Positions 27,094 to 35,781 of a stretch of 64,000 nucleotides of DNA are shown here, piece after piece. Both the position numbers and the translations under genes were made by a program. The notes below the pieces were generated by a model. That model was not told the origin of the DNA. It made no database searches and saw only the letters and a program-made list of their open reading frames with translations. The stretch is from contig NZ_AHJE01000010.1 of NCBI RefSeq assembly GCF_000243095.1, positions 30,891 to 94,890 of the forward strand, written 5' to 3'. Positions within the stretch are counted from its first letter, which is position 1; every line of letters begins with the position of its first letter. This DNA is from Cupriavidus basilensis OR16. Its GTDB lineage: Bacteria > Pseudomonadota > Gammaproteobacteria > Burkholderiales > Burkholderiaceae.

Positions 27094-29032
27094 AGGCCGG
27101 GCTGCGTCAGTCGATGGCCTGGCTGCATAGCTGGTCGGGGCTGCTGGTGTGCTGGGTGCTGGTGCTGGTGTTCTGTGCCGGCACCGCCAGCTACTTCAAG
27201 GACGAGATCACGCTGTGGATGAAGCCCGAGCTGCACCGCGCCGCGGCCACGCAAGTGTCCAGCGCCGAAGCCGCCAGCCGGGCGGTGGAGTTCCTGCAGC
27301 GCAACGCGGCGGACTCGCCGCGCTGGTTCATCGACCTGCCGGATAAACGCAACCCCGTGGTGCAGGTGCTATGGATGCGCCCGCCCGGCGCGCCGGCCTC
27401 CGGCATCGGGGGCAGCCGCGGCCGCTTCGAGAGCCGCATGCTGGATCCCGCCACCGGCACCTTCCTGCAGACCGTGCGCGACACGCGCGGCGGCGAGTTC
27501 CTCTACCGCCTGCACTTCGACCTGTACTTCATGCAGGCGATATGGGCGCGCTGGATCATCGGCATTTGTGCGATGTTCATGCTGGTGGCCATCCTCAGCG
27601 GCATCATCACGCACCGGCGCATCTTCCAGGATTTCTTCACCTTCCGGCCGCGCAAGGGCCAGCGCTCCTGGCTCGATGCGCACAATGCCACCGCCGTGCT
27701 GGCCCTGCCCTTCCACCTGATGATCACCTACACCGGGCTGGTCACGCTGATGTTCATGTACATGCCATGGGGTATCCAGACCGCGTACCAGGGCAACCAG
27801 CAGGCCTTCAATAACGCGGCCTTCGGGCGCGCGCCGCAGGGCAAGCCAAGCGGGCAGGCGGCCCCGCTGACGCCGGTTGCGCCGCTGGTGGAACAAGCCA
27901 TGCGCGTTTGGGATGGCGCGCAGCCCAGCCGCGTCGCCATCACGCTGGCGGGCGATGCCAACGCCACCATCACGGTGTCGCGCGGCACCGACGACTCGCT
28001 GTCCGCCAGTGCGCAGTCGATGCGCTTTAACGGCGTCACCGGCGCGCTGGCCGCGACGTTTGGCGACGCGCCCGCGGCCGCCAGCCAGACGCGTGGCGTC
28101 ATGGTCGGCCTGCACGAGGCGCACTTCGCCGGGCCCCTGCTGCGCGCACTGTTCTTCATGAGCGGGCTGGCGGGTTGCGTCATGGTCGCCACCGGCGCGC
28201 TGCTGTGGGGGGTAAAGACGCGCCAGGGCCAGGCCAAGGCGCTGGCGGCCGGTGCCCGCCCGAGCTTTGGCTTGCGATTGGTGGACGCGCTCAACATCGG
28301 TGCCATTGCCTCGGTGCCATTGCCGGGCTGCCGATCGCATTCGCCACGTACTTCTGGGCCAACCGCTTACTGCCGGTAGCCACGGCACACCGCCCCGATG
28401 CGGAGATCCACGCGTTCTTCATCGCCTGGGGCGCGGCAGGCGTGCTCGCGCAGCTGCGGCCAACGCACGGCATGTGGCGCGCGCAACTGTGGGCTGGCGC
28501 GCTGATGCTCGCTGGCATTCCCGTGCTCAACGCCTTCACCACCGAAACCCATCTGGGCGTGACGCTGATGCAAGGCCAGGGGCCTGCCGCCGTGGCAGGG
28601 TTCGACCTGACGGTGCTGGCGCTGGGCATTGCGCTGGGCGCTGCAGCGCATATCCGTGGGGCGGCGCGCCAAGGCGCGCGTGCCCGCGCGGCGCTCGGTG
28701 CCAGCCGAAGACGTCGGCATTTCGCCGCGCTCAGCCAGACGCTGGACCGCCACTACGCCGATCGCCACGGCCGCGGCACCGCGCCTTCACCCGCCGAGCG
28801 CTTGCGCCTGCTGGGACTGGGCTGGTCCGCGCTGGCCCTTGCGCTGGCGGCTTGCGTGCAGCGGCAAGGCTGGCCGATGGGCAGCGTCTCGTGGATTGGC
28901 ACGCTGACGCTCGGCGCGTTCGTGCTGGTACTGCTGCTCAGCTATGCCCCGGCCGTCGCGGTACGCGCCGCGCGCTGGGCGGGGATGCTGGGCGGATGCG
29001 GGCTGCTAATGATGCGCGCAATGCCCGCCTAG
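27090..29032 (+). pseudogene. PepSY-associated transmembrane protein, frameshifted by a 14-bp duplication
   Basis: A large inner-membrane protein of the PepSY/iron-reductase-like class: TM1 MAWLHSWSGLLVCWVLVLVF, a periplasmic PepSY-like region, FDLYFMQAIWARWIIGICAM, WLDAHNATAVLALPFHLMIT with membrane-embedded His, and GLHEAHFAGPLLRALFFMSG. The frame is lost after LVDALNIGAIA, where GGTGCCATTGCC is repeated 14 bases apart (28299-28324). Deleting 14 bases restores GLPIAFATYFWANRLLP and four more helices to 29032, giving about 642 residues. As written, the product ends at 28379, missing the C-terminal helices. Mutation, slippage or error cannot be separated. Confidence 0.87.
28299..28324. repeat. 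14-bp-spaced tandem duplication GGTGCCATTGCC(TC)
   Basis: GGTGCCATTGCC at 28299-28310 recurs at 28313-28324 after TC. Removing one 14-base unit restores the PepSY reading frame. Confidence 0.93.
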
Positions 29033-29101
29033 CCCTCTCCGGGCCTGCCAGCAGCTATCATGACGGCCATTCCCACTCACTGGCACCGTCCTTCGCTAGC
29101 C

Positions 29102-29515
29102 ATGCCTGACAATACCCCCGCAAGCCAGCCTTATGCACTGGAGAATCCGTTTCTCGAATCGCTGAATGTCACCATCGTGGAGTGGCAGCCGGACCTGGTG
29201 CGCATGTCGATGATGCCGCAGGCCGCGCACGTCAACAACACGGGCGTCGTGCAAGGCGGCATCCTGGCCACGCTGCTGGACGCGGCGGGCGGCTACGCCG
29301 GCCTGTTTCCCGAGAATGGCGTGCGCCGCGCCGCCACGACCATCTCGCTGAATGTCAACTATGTCGCGTCCGCGCAGGTGGAGCCGCTGCTCGTGGTTGG
29401 CCGGCGCGTGGGCGGTGGGCGCCGGGTGTTTTTCTCCAATGCCGAGGTGACCGATAGCCAAGGCCGCTTGATCGCCACCGCGCAGGCGGCATTCCGCAGG
29501 AAGGATCCGGCCTGA
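29102..29515 (+). CDS. PaaI-type hotdog-fold thioesterase
   Basis: A 137-residue acyl-CoA thioesterase-like protein. The hotdog helix VNNTGVVQGGILATLLDAAG (about residues 40-59) contains the conserved N/G/D positions of the PaaI group; strands ATTISLNVNYVASA and ATAQAAFRR complete the fold. Physiological substrate unknown. A start at 29060 would add 14 residues, but neither start has a clear ribosome-binding site; 29102 matches the usual length. Confidence 0.85.
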   Translation: MPDNTPASQPYALENPFLESLNVTIVEWQPDLVRMSMMPQAAHVNNTGVVQGGILATLLDAAGGYAGLFPENGVRRAATTISLNVNYVASAQVEPLLVVGRRVGGGRRVFFSNAEVTDSQGRLIATAQAAFRRKDPA

Positions 29516-29529
29516 GCAAACCAGGCCTC

Positions 29530-29555
29530 GCCCGGCGCCGGCAAGCAAGCCGGGC
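29530..29555. terminator. Inverted repeat between convergent thioesterase and MFS genes
   Basis: GCCCGGC-(12)-GCCGGGC lies between the two convergent stops, touching the MFS stop codon. Modest stem without T-run; plausible weak bidirectional terminator. Confidence 0.4.
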
Positions 29556-30976
29556 TAGTCGCGCGCCGACAGCGGCGGCGCAACCTCTTCCAGCGGGCGC
29601 CTTTCCGCATTGACCGCATAACGCAGGGCAAACAAGCCTGCGGCGATCACCAGCGCCGCGCCAATGCCATAGCCACCAGCCACCGCGGCGCGGCTGCCGC
29701 TCTCGATCAGCAGGCCAAACAGCAGCGGCCCGATAAAGCCCCCAGTGCCCGTCCCCACGGCGTAGAACGCGGAGATGGCGAGCGCGCGCATCTCGATGGG
29801 AAAGACCTCGCTCACCGTCAGGTAGGCGGAACTGGCCGCCGCGGAGGCCAGGAAAAACACCGCCGACCAGCACAGCGCCTGGCTGCGCGCGTCGAGCCAG
29901 CCCTGCTCGAACGCCCAGCCGGTCAAGGCCAGGCCCACGCCGGACAGCACGTAGGTAAGCCCGATCATGCGGCGCCGCCCGACGTGGTCGAACAGTGGCC
30001 CCAGCAGCAGCGGCCCCAGCACATTGCCAAGCGCAAAGGGGAAGATATACAGCCCTACACGGTTGTCGGGCACGCCGTGAAAGCGCGTGAGCACCAGCGC
30101 GTAGGTAAAGAAGATCGCGTTATAGAAAAACGCTTGCGAGACCATCAGCGCCAGGGCTACCGCGCTGCGCAGCCGGTAGCGCTTGAACAGCACATGCGCG
30201 ACCTCGCCAAGCGCGGGCGCCGCGCGCTCGGACAACAGGATCGTGCCCGTGGCCGGCGGCAGCGCCGCGTACTGGGCGACCACCTGCGCCTCGATGGCGG
30301 CGACGATGCGGCCGGCTTGCTCGCCACGCCCGTGCGTCAGCAGCCAGCGCGGGCTCTCGGGCACGTCGCGGCGCACCAGCAGAATGGCTACCGCCAGCAC
30401 CGCGCCGAGCAGGAACGCCGCGCGCCAGCCGACGGCCGGGCCCAGCACGCGCGGATCCAGCAGCACCAGGCTCAGGCCCGCGCCCAGCGCGGCGCCCAAC
30501 CAGAAGCTGCCGTTGATGGCCAGGTTGACGCGCCCGCGCACGCGCGCCGGGATCAACTCATCGATGGCCGAGTTGATCGCCGCGTACTCGCCGCCAATGC
30601 CCGTGCCCGTCAGGAATCGGCACACGGCGAAGAAGGCAAAGCCCGTGGAAAAGGCGGTGGCCAACGTCGCCGTCATATACACCGCCAGCGTCACCAGGAA
30701 CAAGGTCTTGCGGCCAAGGCGGTCAGCAAGCCGGCCGAACACCAGGGCGCCCACTACCGCGCCGGCCACGTACAGCGACCCTAGCCACCCGATCTGCGCC
30801 GCGTTGAGGCCCAGGCCATCCGGGCGCTCGAGCACGCCGCCCAGCGAACCCACCAGCGTCACCTCCAGCCCGTCGAGCACCCATGCCACCCCCAGCGCGA
30901 CCACCACCCGCCAGTGCCAGCGCGACCACGGCAGGCGGTCCAGGCGGGCGGGGATATCGCTCTGAATGACTGGCAT
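29555..30976 (-). CDS. MFS transporter, sugar/aromatic-acid porter type
   Basis: A 473-residue, 12-TM secondary transporter. TM1 has VVVALGVAWVLDGLEVTLVG with the conserved DGLE/D; the loop-2 motif GRLADRLGRKTLF, TM4-5 GIGGEYAAINSAIDELIPAR, and the PESPRWLL loop are characteristic of sugar- and aromatic-acid-type MFS proteins (MdlX/NiaP-like). The ATG at 30976 (MPVIQSDIPARLDRLPWSRW) is selected because WSRWHWRVVVALG starts the family core. Substrate unknown; NiaP-like proteins carry nicotinate or related acids. Neighbours give no firm hint. Confidence 0.9.
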   Translation of the reverse strand: MPVIQSDIPARLDRLPWSRWHWRVVVALGVAWVLDGLEVTLVGSLGGVLERPDGLGLNAAQIGWLGSLYVAGAVVGALVFGRLADRLGRKTLFLVTLAVYMTATLATAFSTGFAFFAVCRFLTGTGIGGEYAAINSAIDELIPARVRGRVNLAINGSFWLGAALGAGLSLVLLDPRVLGPAVGWRAAFLLGAVLAVAILLVRRDVPESPRWLLTHGRGEQAGRIVAAIEAQVVAQYAALPPATGTILLSERAAPALGEVAHVLFKRYRLRSAVALALMVSQAFFYNAIFFTYALVLTRFHGVPDNRVGLYIFPFALGNVLGPLLLGPLFDHVGRRRMIGLTYVLSGVGLALTGWAFEQGWLDARSQALCWSAVFFLASAAASSAYLTVSEVFPIEMRALAISAFYAVGTGTGGFIGPLLFGLLIESGSRAAVAGGYGIGAALVIAAGLFALRYAVNAERRPLEEVAPPLSARD

Positions 30977-31101
30977 GGGCGGGTTCAGTCTCGGTGCGGC
31001 GGTGTGCTGCGGATTGTGCCCCTGACGCGGGCCGCCAGCGCCCAACACGCCAGGCGCACGACGCCTACAATAAATCATGGCCACCAAAAAAGGGAACCGC
31101 C

Positions 31102-31266
31102 ATGATCGCCTATATGCTGTTCTTCGCGGCAGTCGTCCTGCTCTACGCTTTCGTCATTCGCGCGGGCTTTTTCCATAAGTCGGTGCTCTATCCGGAACAC
31201 GCCCATCCCTTCCATTATTGGTGGGACCGCATTGTCCATCACCAGAAGAAAGAGAAAGCCGGCTAA
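31102..31266 (+). CDS. Small single-span membrane protein
   Basis: A 54-residue ORF, MIAYMLFFAAVVLLYAFVIR, with one transmembrane helix (residues 3-20) and a His/Trp/Tyr-rich basic tail (PEHAHPFHYWWDRIVHHQKK). AGGGAACCGCC precedes the ATG and a strong intrinsic terminator follows 41 bases after the stop, so it looks like a genuine monocistronic gene. Family not recognised; the tail with four His could bind metal or haem, which is speculation. Confidence 0.72.
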   Translation: MIAYMLFFAAVVLLYAFVIRAGFFHKSVLYPEHAHPFHYWWDRIVHHQKKEKAG

Positions 31267-31307
31267 GGCGCCTGAACCCCGCAGGGCCTGGCCCGGCCAG
31301 GCCGCCC

Positions 31308-31331
31308 AGCCCGCCGATCGGCGGGCTTTTT
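31308..31331 (+). terminator. Rho-independent terminator
   Basis: AGCCCGCCGATCGGCGGGCT is a 20-base perfect palindrome followed by five T. Classical intrinsic terminator for the small membrane-protein gene. Confidence 0.9.
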
Positions 31332-31474
31332 CATGCCGGCGGTTGGGCTTGAGCGCGATGGCCGGTACGGCGAACAAAACGCGAGCGCGCCGCCGAAGAG
31401 GCCTTTGCTGCTCATGAATGCCTGTCTGAGTGCTAAACTGCCCGCCCCTCTTACCCGGCCGTTGCTCCCTATTC

Positions 31475-32146
31475 ATGCGCCTTTCCCGCTTCGCTACCCG
31501 ATCCGCGATCCTCTCCATCTGCCTGGCCTGCGCCAGTGCCGGTGTCATTGCAGCCGCGGCCCCGCCCGCCCCCACGCCCGACCAGGTCACCGCAGCCATC
31601 CAGCAGGCCGAGGCCGAGCGCCTGAAGCAACTGGCGCAGACCGACCCGGCCGCGGCAGAACGTGCGCGCTCACCCTATGTGGCAGGGATCATGGCATCCA
31701 TCAAGGCGCACACGGTCAAGGGTTGCCTGCCCGCCAGCGATGGCGAGATCGTCTGCATCGTCGGGGTCAAGGCCGGCCGCCGCGACGGCTATCGTGCACT
31801 GGCCTTCGGCGCCAACCCCGAGCCATGGGTGCTGGTGCGGCGCGAAGAGCCCGCCATCAGCGGCCCGGATGCCGAGCAGGCCACTGCCTCGATGCGCGAA
31901 TTTGCCCGCGGGCTGTTGAAGAACCCCGCTGACGCGGAGGAAGCCGCGGAACTGACGGCAATGGCTACGTCCCTGGTGGTCAAGCAACTAGACGAGTGCC
32001 GCCTGAGCAGCGAAAGCGGCAATGTACGCTGTGCCGCCGTGATCTCCACCGCCGGCAAACCCGACCAGCGCGTCTCCGGCTTCGCTTTTGCGCTGGAAGC
32101 GGGCGGCTGGCGGTTTGTGCCGCGCGAGCCGGATCGAGGCCAATAA
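31475..32146 (+). CDS. Hypothetical exported protein
   Basis: A 223-residue protein with a signal peptide (about residues 1-27, ASAGVIAAA), a charged helical region (PDQVTAAIQQAEAERLKQLA), and four Cys in two sequence contexts, KGCLPASDGEIVCIVGVK and DECRLSSESGNVRCAAVIST, which could form two disulfides. The two halves look like an internal duplication: each has Cys, 9-10 residues, Cys, then V-x-V followed by a Gly-x-x-F/A-F element. No family recognised. Probably periplasmic. Confidence 0.65.
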   Translation: MRLSRFATRSAILSICLACASAGVIAAAAPPAPTPDQVTAAIQQAEAERLKQLAQTDPAAAERARSPYVAGIMASIKAHTVKGCLPASDGEIVCIVGVKAGRRDGYRALAFGANPEPWVLVRREEPAISGPDAEQATASMREFARGLLKNPADAEEAAELTAMATSLVVKQLDECRLSSESGNVRCAAVISTAGKPDQRVSGFAFALEAGGWRFVPREPDRGQ

Positions 32147-32818
32147 GCCCATCCCGGGCCAGCGCAACGCAGAGGAAGCATGAATCACACCCCCAGGCTT
32201 CCCATCTTGATCTATATCAAGTGAATAATGAGGCACAATCCCCCCCGCTGTTGGGGCAGATGGCCGGCGCCCATGGTGAGACACTGCATGCGGGCGGGAA
32301 AAGCGTCTCGCCCAATGTCACTTCTTCATGCCCTCCATTTACACGGCGGGCATTTTTTTGTCTTTGCGCAGCGGCCGACGGGGATTCGCCAGAGGCGCCA
32401 GGCAGCGGTAAGCGGCCCGCGTCCAGATCACCGGCCGGGCACAGCATCCTGCAGATGCACCGTGTAGAACTTCCCGTAGATCGTCGGCGCTGCCGGATTG
32501 CCGGCGTCGTGCCAGGAGAACGCAGGCGCCCCGGTGCTCTGGCTGAACTGGCCGGTCGGCACGCGCACCCATTTGCCCGCGTCGATTTCTGCCTGCGCGG
32601 GATGTCGTGCGGGTGCGCGATGCTCTTTTCATTCTTCATTGCGGTGCGCGGGCTACGAATGGCCTTGAGATGCTATGAGCACTCAGAATATCCCTCGTTG
32701 TAGGGGAGCGATTTCCGAGCAATCGGCGCATCATTCCAGCCGCCGATCTCGGACCCCTCGGAATAGCGTGGCCCAGAAACCGTCCACTGACCCAGATTCG
32801 ATAGCCCTAGTTGTTGAT
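32147..32818. other. Start of a degenerate segment
   Basis: This stretch has no intact gene. It includes the coding remnant at 32428-32628 and a lower-GC portion from about 32620. It starts the island that continues to about 34910. Confidence 0.5.
32428..32628 (-). pseudogene. Unidentified gene remnant
   Basis: A 66-codon open stretch without a start reads KWVRVPTGQFSQSTGAPAFS, WHDAGNPAAPTIYGKFYTVH and LQDAVPGR before TGA. Its composition (Trp, Tyr, Phe, few Arg) looks more like real protein than the overlapping Arg-rich frames. No family is recognised. It is probably the tail of a decayed gene. Confidence 0.3.
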
Positions 32819-33010
32819 ATGACCCAACTCGCCTACCTCTTCGCTTTCCAGTTGCTCTGGTTCTTCCCTCTTCGCCGAATCTTTGCGCGGACACACCTAC
32901 CTACGTCGACTGCCTTCCTCGCGATCATTCCGGCTGTAGGCCCGCTAATCTGTGCGTGGATCCTGGCAATACGCCCCTGGCCCATCCGACAACGCGTGGG
33001 GCGGAGATGA
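32819..33010 (+). CDS. Small two-helix membrane protein
   Basis: A 63-residue ORF: MTQLAYLFAFQLLWFFPLRR has helix 1, and TAFLAIIPAVGPLICAWILA helix 2, ending in a basic tail. The layout resembles short hypothetical inner-membrane proteins of other proteobacteria. The ribosome-binding site is poor. Base composition is visibly less GC-rich than neighbours, in keeping with the surrounding island. Confidence 0.5.
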   Translation: MTQLAYLFAFQLLWFFPLRRIFARTHLPTSTAFLAIIPAVGPLICAWILAIRPWPIRQRVGRR

Positions 33011-33511
33011 AGGCGGGGGCAAGCCTGACTTCCGCGAGGCCTATCTCGGCATAAAAGTAGCCAGGAAGAGGGATGCCCGCTCGGGGCGGGCGTAAAAGCT
33101 CCGCCCGGAGGCGACTGGAAGTGGCTTGTCTATTTTGCTAGCGCAGTCTAGATGGCAAGAAGGTGATCGTACTCCGCGACCGGCAGCCGCCTGTAGCCCG
33201 ACATGCGAGTGCCATCCGCCCGGGCGCCGCTGTCCGTCCTGCCCTCCCGTGAAATCCGTGACTGTTGCCGTACCCGTTCCATGTAGCTGTATGAAATTGG
33301 AATCGGCCGCACTGAACGTCGTGCTGGTTAGCGCGCCAGCGAGGCCACCGATAGCGCCGACGCGATGATCGCCGAGGCCATTTCGCGCATTGGAACCGCT
33401 GGCTGCCCGGGTCGAAGGACTACTTGGCGATGGCTGGCTGTCCGACGAGGAGGCATTCGCTATCCGCGCCGCAATCGTCAAAGGAGCGACGCAGTGATCG
33501 CCCCGCGCAAC
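33011..33511. other. Degenerate segment with short coding remnants
   Basis: No intact gene. One plus-frame stretch ending at TGA near 33496 reads LEPLAARVEGLLGDGWLSDE then EAFAIRAAIVKGATQ, which looks like the tail of a small helical protein of phage or plasmid type but has no start. A small hairpin GCCCGC-(5)-GCGGGC is at 33075-33091. Most of the segment has stops in all likely frames. Confidence 0.4.
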
Positions 33512-33712
33512 TCAGCAGCGCCCCTTCTTCGCTTGTCCAGGCGGGCAGAAGGAATCGTTCCCATATTGGTCAACTCGGCAATTCCCCTTCTTGGCTTGCC
33601 CAGGAGGGCAACCGTTCCCTTGATCGCGGCCTTGATAGTTGTCATAGGGCGCAACGACACAGCCACTAAGCAACGCGCCGCAGGCAACAAACAGTGCAAG
33701 AAGGGATTTCAT
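33512..33712 (-). CDS. Small lipoprotein with CPPGQAKKG repeats
   Basis: A 66-residue lipoprotein. MKSLLALFVACGALLSGC carries the lipobox with acylated Cys18; the mature part has two copies of CPPGQAKKGxC (GNGCPPGQAKKGNC and DSFCPPGQAKKGRC). Short lipoproteins with this motif occur widely in Burkholderia, Ralstonia and Xanthomonas; no function is known to me. The ATG at 33712 is the start of the signal peptide. An AT-rich putative promoter lies just upstream (33720-33790). Confidence 0.82.
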   Translation of the reverse strand: MKSLLALFVACGALLSGCVVAPYDNYQGRDQGNGCPPGQAKKGNCRVDQYGNDSFCPPGQAKKGRC

Positions 33713-33840
33713 AACGCTCTCAATTTTTGGGGGATGTGCTGTGCGCGAAGGATACCGACTTGAGAACGAGTCAATTGTAAAAATTAGTGAACGAGAATTG
33801 GAGATGATCGCCGCCTGACGCTGCCTGGGCGGCGTCGACG

Positions 33841-34134
33841 TTGACCCGGCGGCCGCGCGCGACTTCGAGAAACTCTTGGGCATGCCGTGTACCTGCTGGC
33901 CACGACAACGGCCGCTGGTCGGTAGCGGACCCAGGTCTGCCCGCGGCGAATGACAAGCTAATCGCGATCATCCGGGCGCTGGACGGCAGCTGGCACCGTC
34001 CTTTCACCACGTTCGAACTGGCCTGCTTGCAGTCGCTAGTTGAGCCCGAGGCATATCTCGAGTTGGACGGCGCCGATGCGTGGGCGGCAAACCCTTGGGT
34101 GTGGGTGGTGGAATTTCGGAGGGTTCAGATATGA
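33841..34134 (+). pseudogene. Possible C-terminal remnant of a phage-type DNA methylase
   Basis: The frame contains NGRWSVADPGLPAANDKLIA, IRALDGSWHRPFTTFELACL and QSLVEPEAYLELDGADAWAA. The R-P-F-T-T-x-E-L-A-x-L-Q-S-L-V block followed by L-x-L-D-G resembles the C-terminal part of prophage cytosine methylases, where an RIGNAVP motif normally follows. Here the sequence departs after DGADAWA, so that catalytic-domain closing motif is lost. Upstream conserved motifs are absent too. Identification is tentative. Confidence 0.35.
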
Positions 34135-34328
34135 GCGTCAACCCATTCCCTGGCCCAGGCAAGGCCTTCGGCGAGTGCCCGGTCGAAAGTCGGGTAATAG
34201 CCAAGCGGGTCGGAGGTCTCAAGCACTTGGCCATCCTTCTCTACAGTCCCCGAAGCTTCAAACGAGCCATCCACCAAGGGCCTCGCAAAGCCTCGGATGG
34301 CGTATCCGCCATAGATCTCTGTGGCCAT
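34125..34328 (-). CDS. Small hypothetical protein
   Basis: A 67-residue ORF starting MATEIYGGYAIRGFARPLVD, with a two-strand, one-helix look (SFEASGTVEKDGQVLETSDP, then FDRALAEGLAWAREWVDAHI). An excellent GAGGAGG ribosome-binding site seven bases before the ATG argues that it is expressed. Family not recognised; proteins of this shape are common in Burkholderiales accessory DNA. Confidence 0.68.
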   Translation of the reverse strand: MATEIYGGYAIRGFARPLVDGSFEASGTVEKDGQVLETSDPLGYYPTFDRALAEGLAWAREWVDAHI

Positions 34329-34385
34329 AGTTGCCTCCTCGAGTTTCGTAGTTTGACCCGATACCCGCACACTTCGTCGGCAAGT

Positions 34386-34649
34386 TCAGTCATCGCCAAT
34401 GTCGCCGCCGTCGGTGTCACTGACAAAGCCCATTCTTCCCTTGTCTTCGCCCAGCCGCACGGCAACAAGAACTGCCGAATTCGGCACGAGGATGATCGAT
34501 TCTTTGTGCCTCAACTCGATCATCCGGCCGCTTGTATCGACGCCGTCACAGAACAACTGGCTCCAGTCGTCGACGCGGGCGTGCGTCTTGAAAATCGTCG
34601 GCGACAGCTGACGCCAATGTGCGCCAGCCAAGACCACAAACCATGGCAT
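34386..34649 (-). CDS. Small hypothetical protein
   Basis: An 87-residue ORF beginning MPWFVVLAGAHWRQLSPTIF, with a beta-rich pattern (GRMIELRHKESIILVPNSAV, LVAVRLGEDKGRMGFVSDTD). The start at 34649 is chosen since GGAGACGGAC precedes it; an ATG four codons upstream is possible. It is 57 bases upstream of, and in the same direction as, the other small gene, so they may share a transcript. Family not recognised. Confidence 0.55.
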   Translation of the reverse strand: MPWFVVLAGAHWRQLSPTIFKTHARVDDWSQLFCDGVDTSGRMIELRHKESIILVPNSAVLVAVRLGEDKGRMGFVSDTDGGDIGDD

Positions 34650-34685
34650 GTCCGTCTCCATAGTGATTCTCAGGGAATCGTAGCA

Positions 34686-34910
34686 ATGAAGCGCCTAACG
34701 ACCAAGACCCTCAACGGCGAAGCGGGCTGCATCCTCGCCGACTGCGAGCAGTACCGCTACCGCCTCTGGCGTGAATGGGATCGTAGTCAGCCAGGCCCGG
34801 GCTTCATCATGCGTAGACGAATAGTAGACGGGCACGGCTGGAGGCGGCTCCCAAGGCGTTTCTATTACCTATCGCGTAATTGGCTCGCGACACCCCAGCG
34901 CCGACACTGA
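34686..34910 (+). pseudogene. N-terminal fragment resembling DUF1643
   Basis: The fragment starts MKRLTTKTLNGEAGCILADC and continues EQYRYRLWREWDRSQPGPGF. The Y-R-Y-x-L-W-R-x-W pattern is the opening of DUF1643 proteins, which normally continue with an F-x-M-L-N-P-S-T-A-D motif. Here the match ends right at GFIM and the remainder is unrelated Arg-rich sequence. DUF1643 proteins are frequent in phages and integrative elements. Tentative. Confidence 0.4.
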
Positions 34911-34954
34911 GCTTGCCTGGACTCGCCAGGTAACCGCTACCGGAGCTCCCCGTC

Positions 34955-35756
34955 ATGCCTGCCGCCACCGCTAAACTTTCCGCCCCGTCCCCGTGCCATC
35001 CTGGCCATATGCTGACCCGTGACGGCGTATCGCTGTTTGTGCGTGACTGGCACGACGGTACTCCGGCCGCGGACGTAGTGCTGTTCGTGGCCAGCTGGGC
35101 GCTACCATCGGACTCCTGGAGCGGGCAGATGCTGGCGCTGCAAGCCGCAGGCATGCGCTGCATCGCCTACGACCGCCGTGGACACGGCCGCTCCGCAGAT
35201 CCTGGGCGCGGCTATGACTTCGATACCTTGGCTGACGACCTCGCGGACGTTATCGACGCGTTTGGCCTGCGACGCGTGACACTGGTCGGCCATTCGATGG
35301 CTGCCGGGGAAATCGTGCGCTACCTGTCGCGCCACGGCGCTGGCCGGGTGGCCGGCATCGTGCTGGTGGGCTGCACTACGCCATGCGTGCGCCGCAGCGA
35401 GGACAACCCGGACGGCATCGATGCCGCCGTTCGGCGGCGGGCTTTGCTCCGCGCCGCGGCTTGATTGGGTGCGCGCCATGGCGCTGCAGACTTCGCTGCA
35501 GGCGCTGCTCGGGTGCAACCACGCCAACACCCACGCGGATTTCCGCGCGGAGCTGCCGGCGATCAGGGTGCCCGCCTTGCTGGTCCACGGCGACAACGAT
35601 GTCTCCTGCCCGATCGCGCTGACCGCCGAGCGCACGGCGGCCCTCCTGCCCGACGCACGCCTCACCGTCTATGCTGGCGCGCCGCACGGCCTGCCGTTCA
35701 CGCATGCCGCGCGGCTTGGCGCGGACATCCTGGCGTTCGTGCGCGAACTCGGCTAA
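34955..35756 (+). pseudogene. Alpha/beta hydrolase (non-haem chloroperoxidase-like), deleted and frameshifted
   Basis: The first frame carries TRDGVSLFVRDWHDGTPAAD, CIAYDRRGHGRSADPGRGYD, the nucleophile elbow LVGHSMAAGEIVRYLSRHGA (catalytic Ser of GHSMA) and the segment up to DGIDAA. The second frame resumes at LDWVRAMALQTSLQALLGCN and continues through the Asp region ALLVHGDNDVSCP and the His at GAPHGL. The cap segment between them is shortened by roughly 25-40 residues at 35430-35463 and the frames differ. Without the intervening cap the protein is not expected to be functional. Confidence 0.82.
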
Positions 35757-35781
35757 GCCCCGTTTCTCAAGGATGTCTGCC

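Noticed and set aside
33075..33091. Hairpin as intrinsic terminator
   Set aside because: Short 6-bp stem followed by GTAAAA rather than a T-run on either sensible strand.
33041..33481. 146-codon minus-strand ORF in the degenerate island
   Set aside because: Start lacks a ribosome-binding site; sequence is Ser/Pro/Arg-rich with no pattern, and a competing plus frame shows a better protein-like tail.
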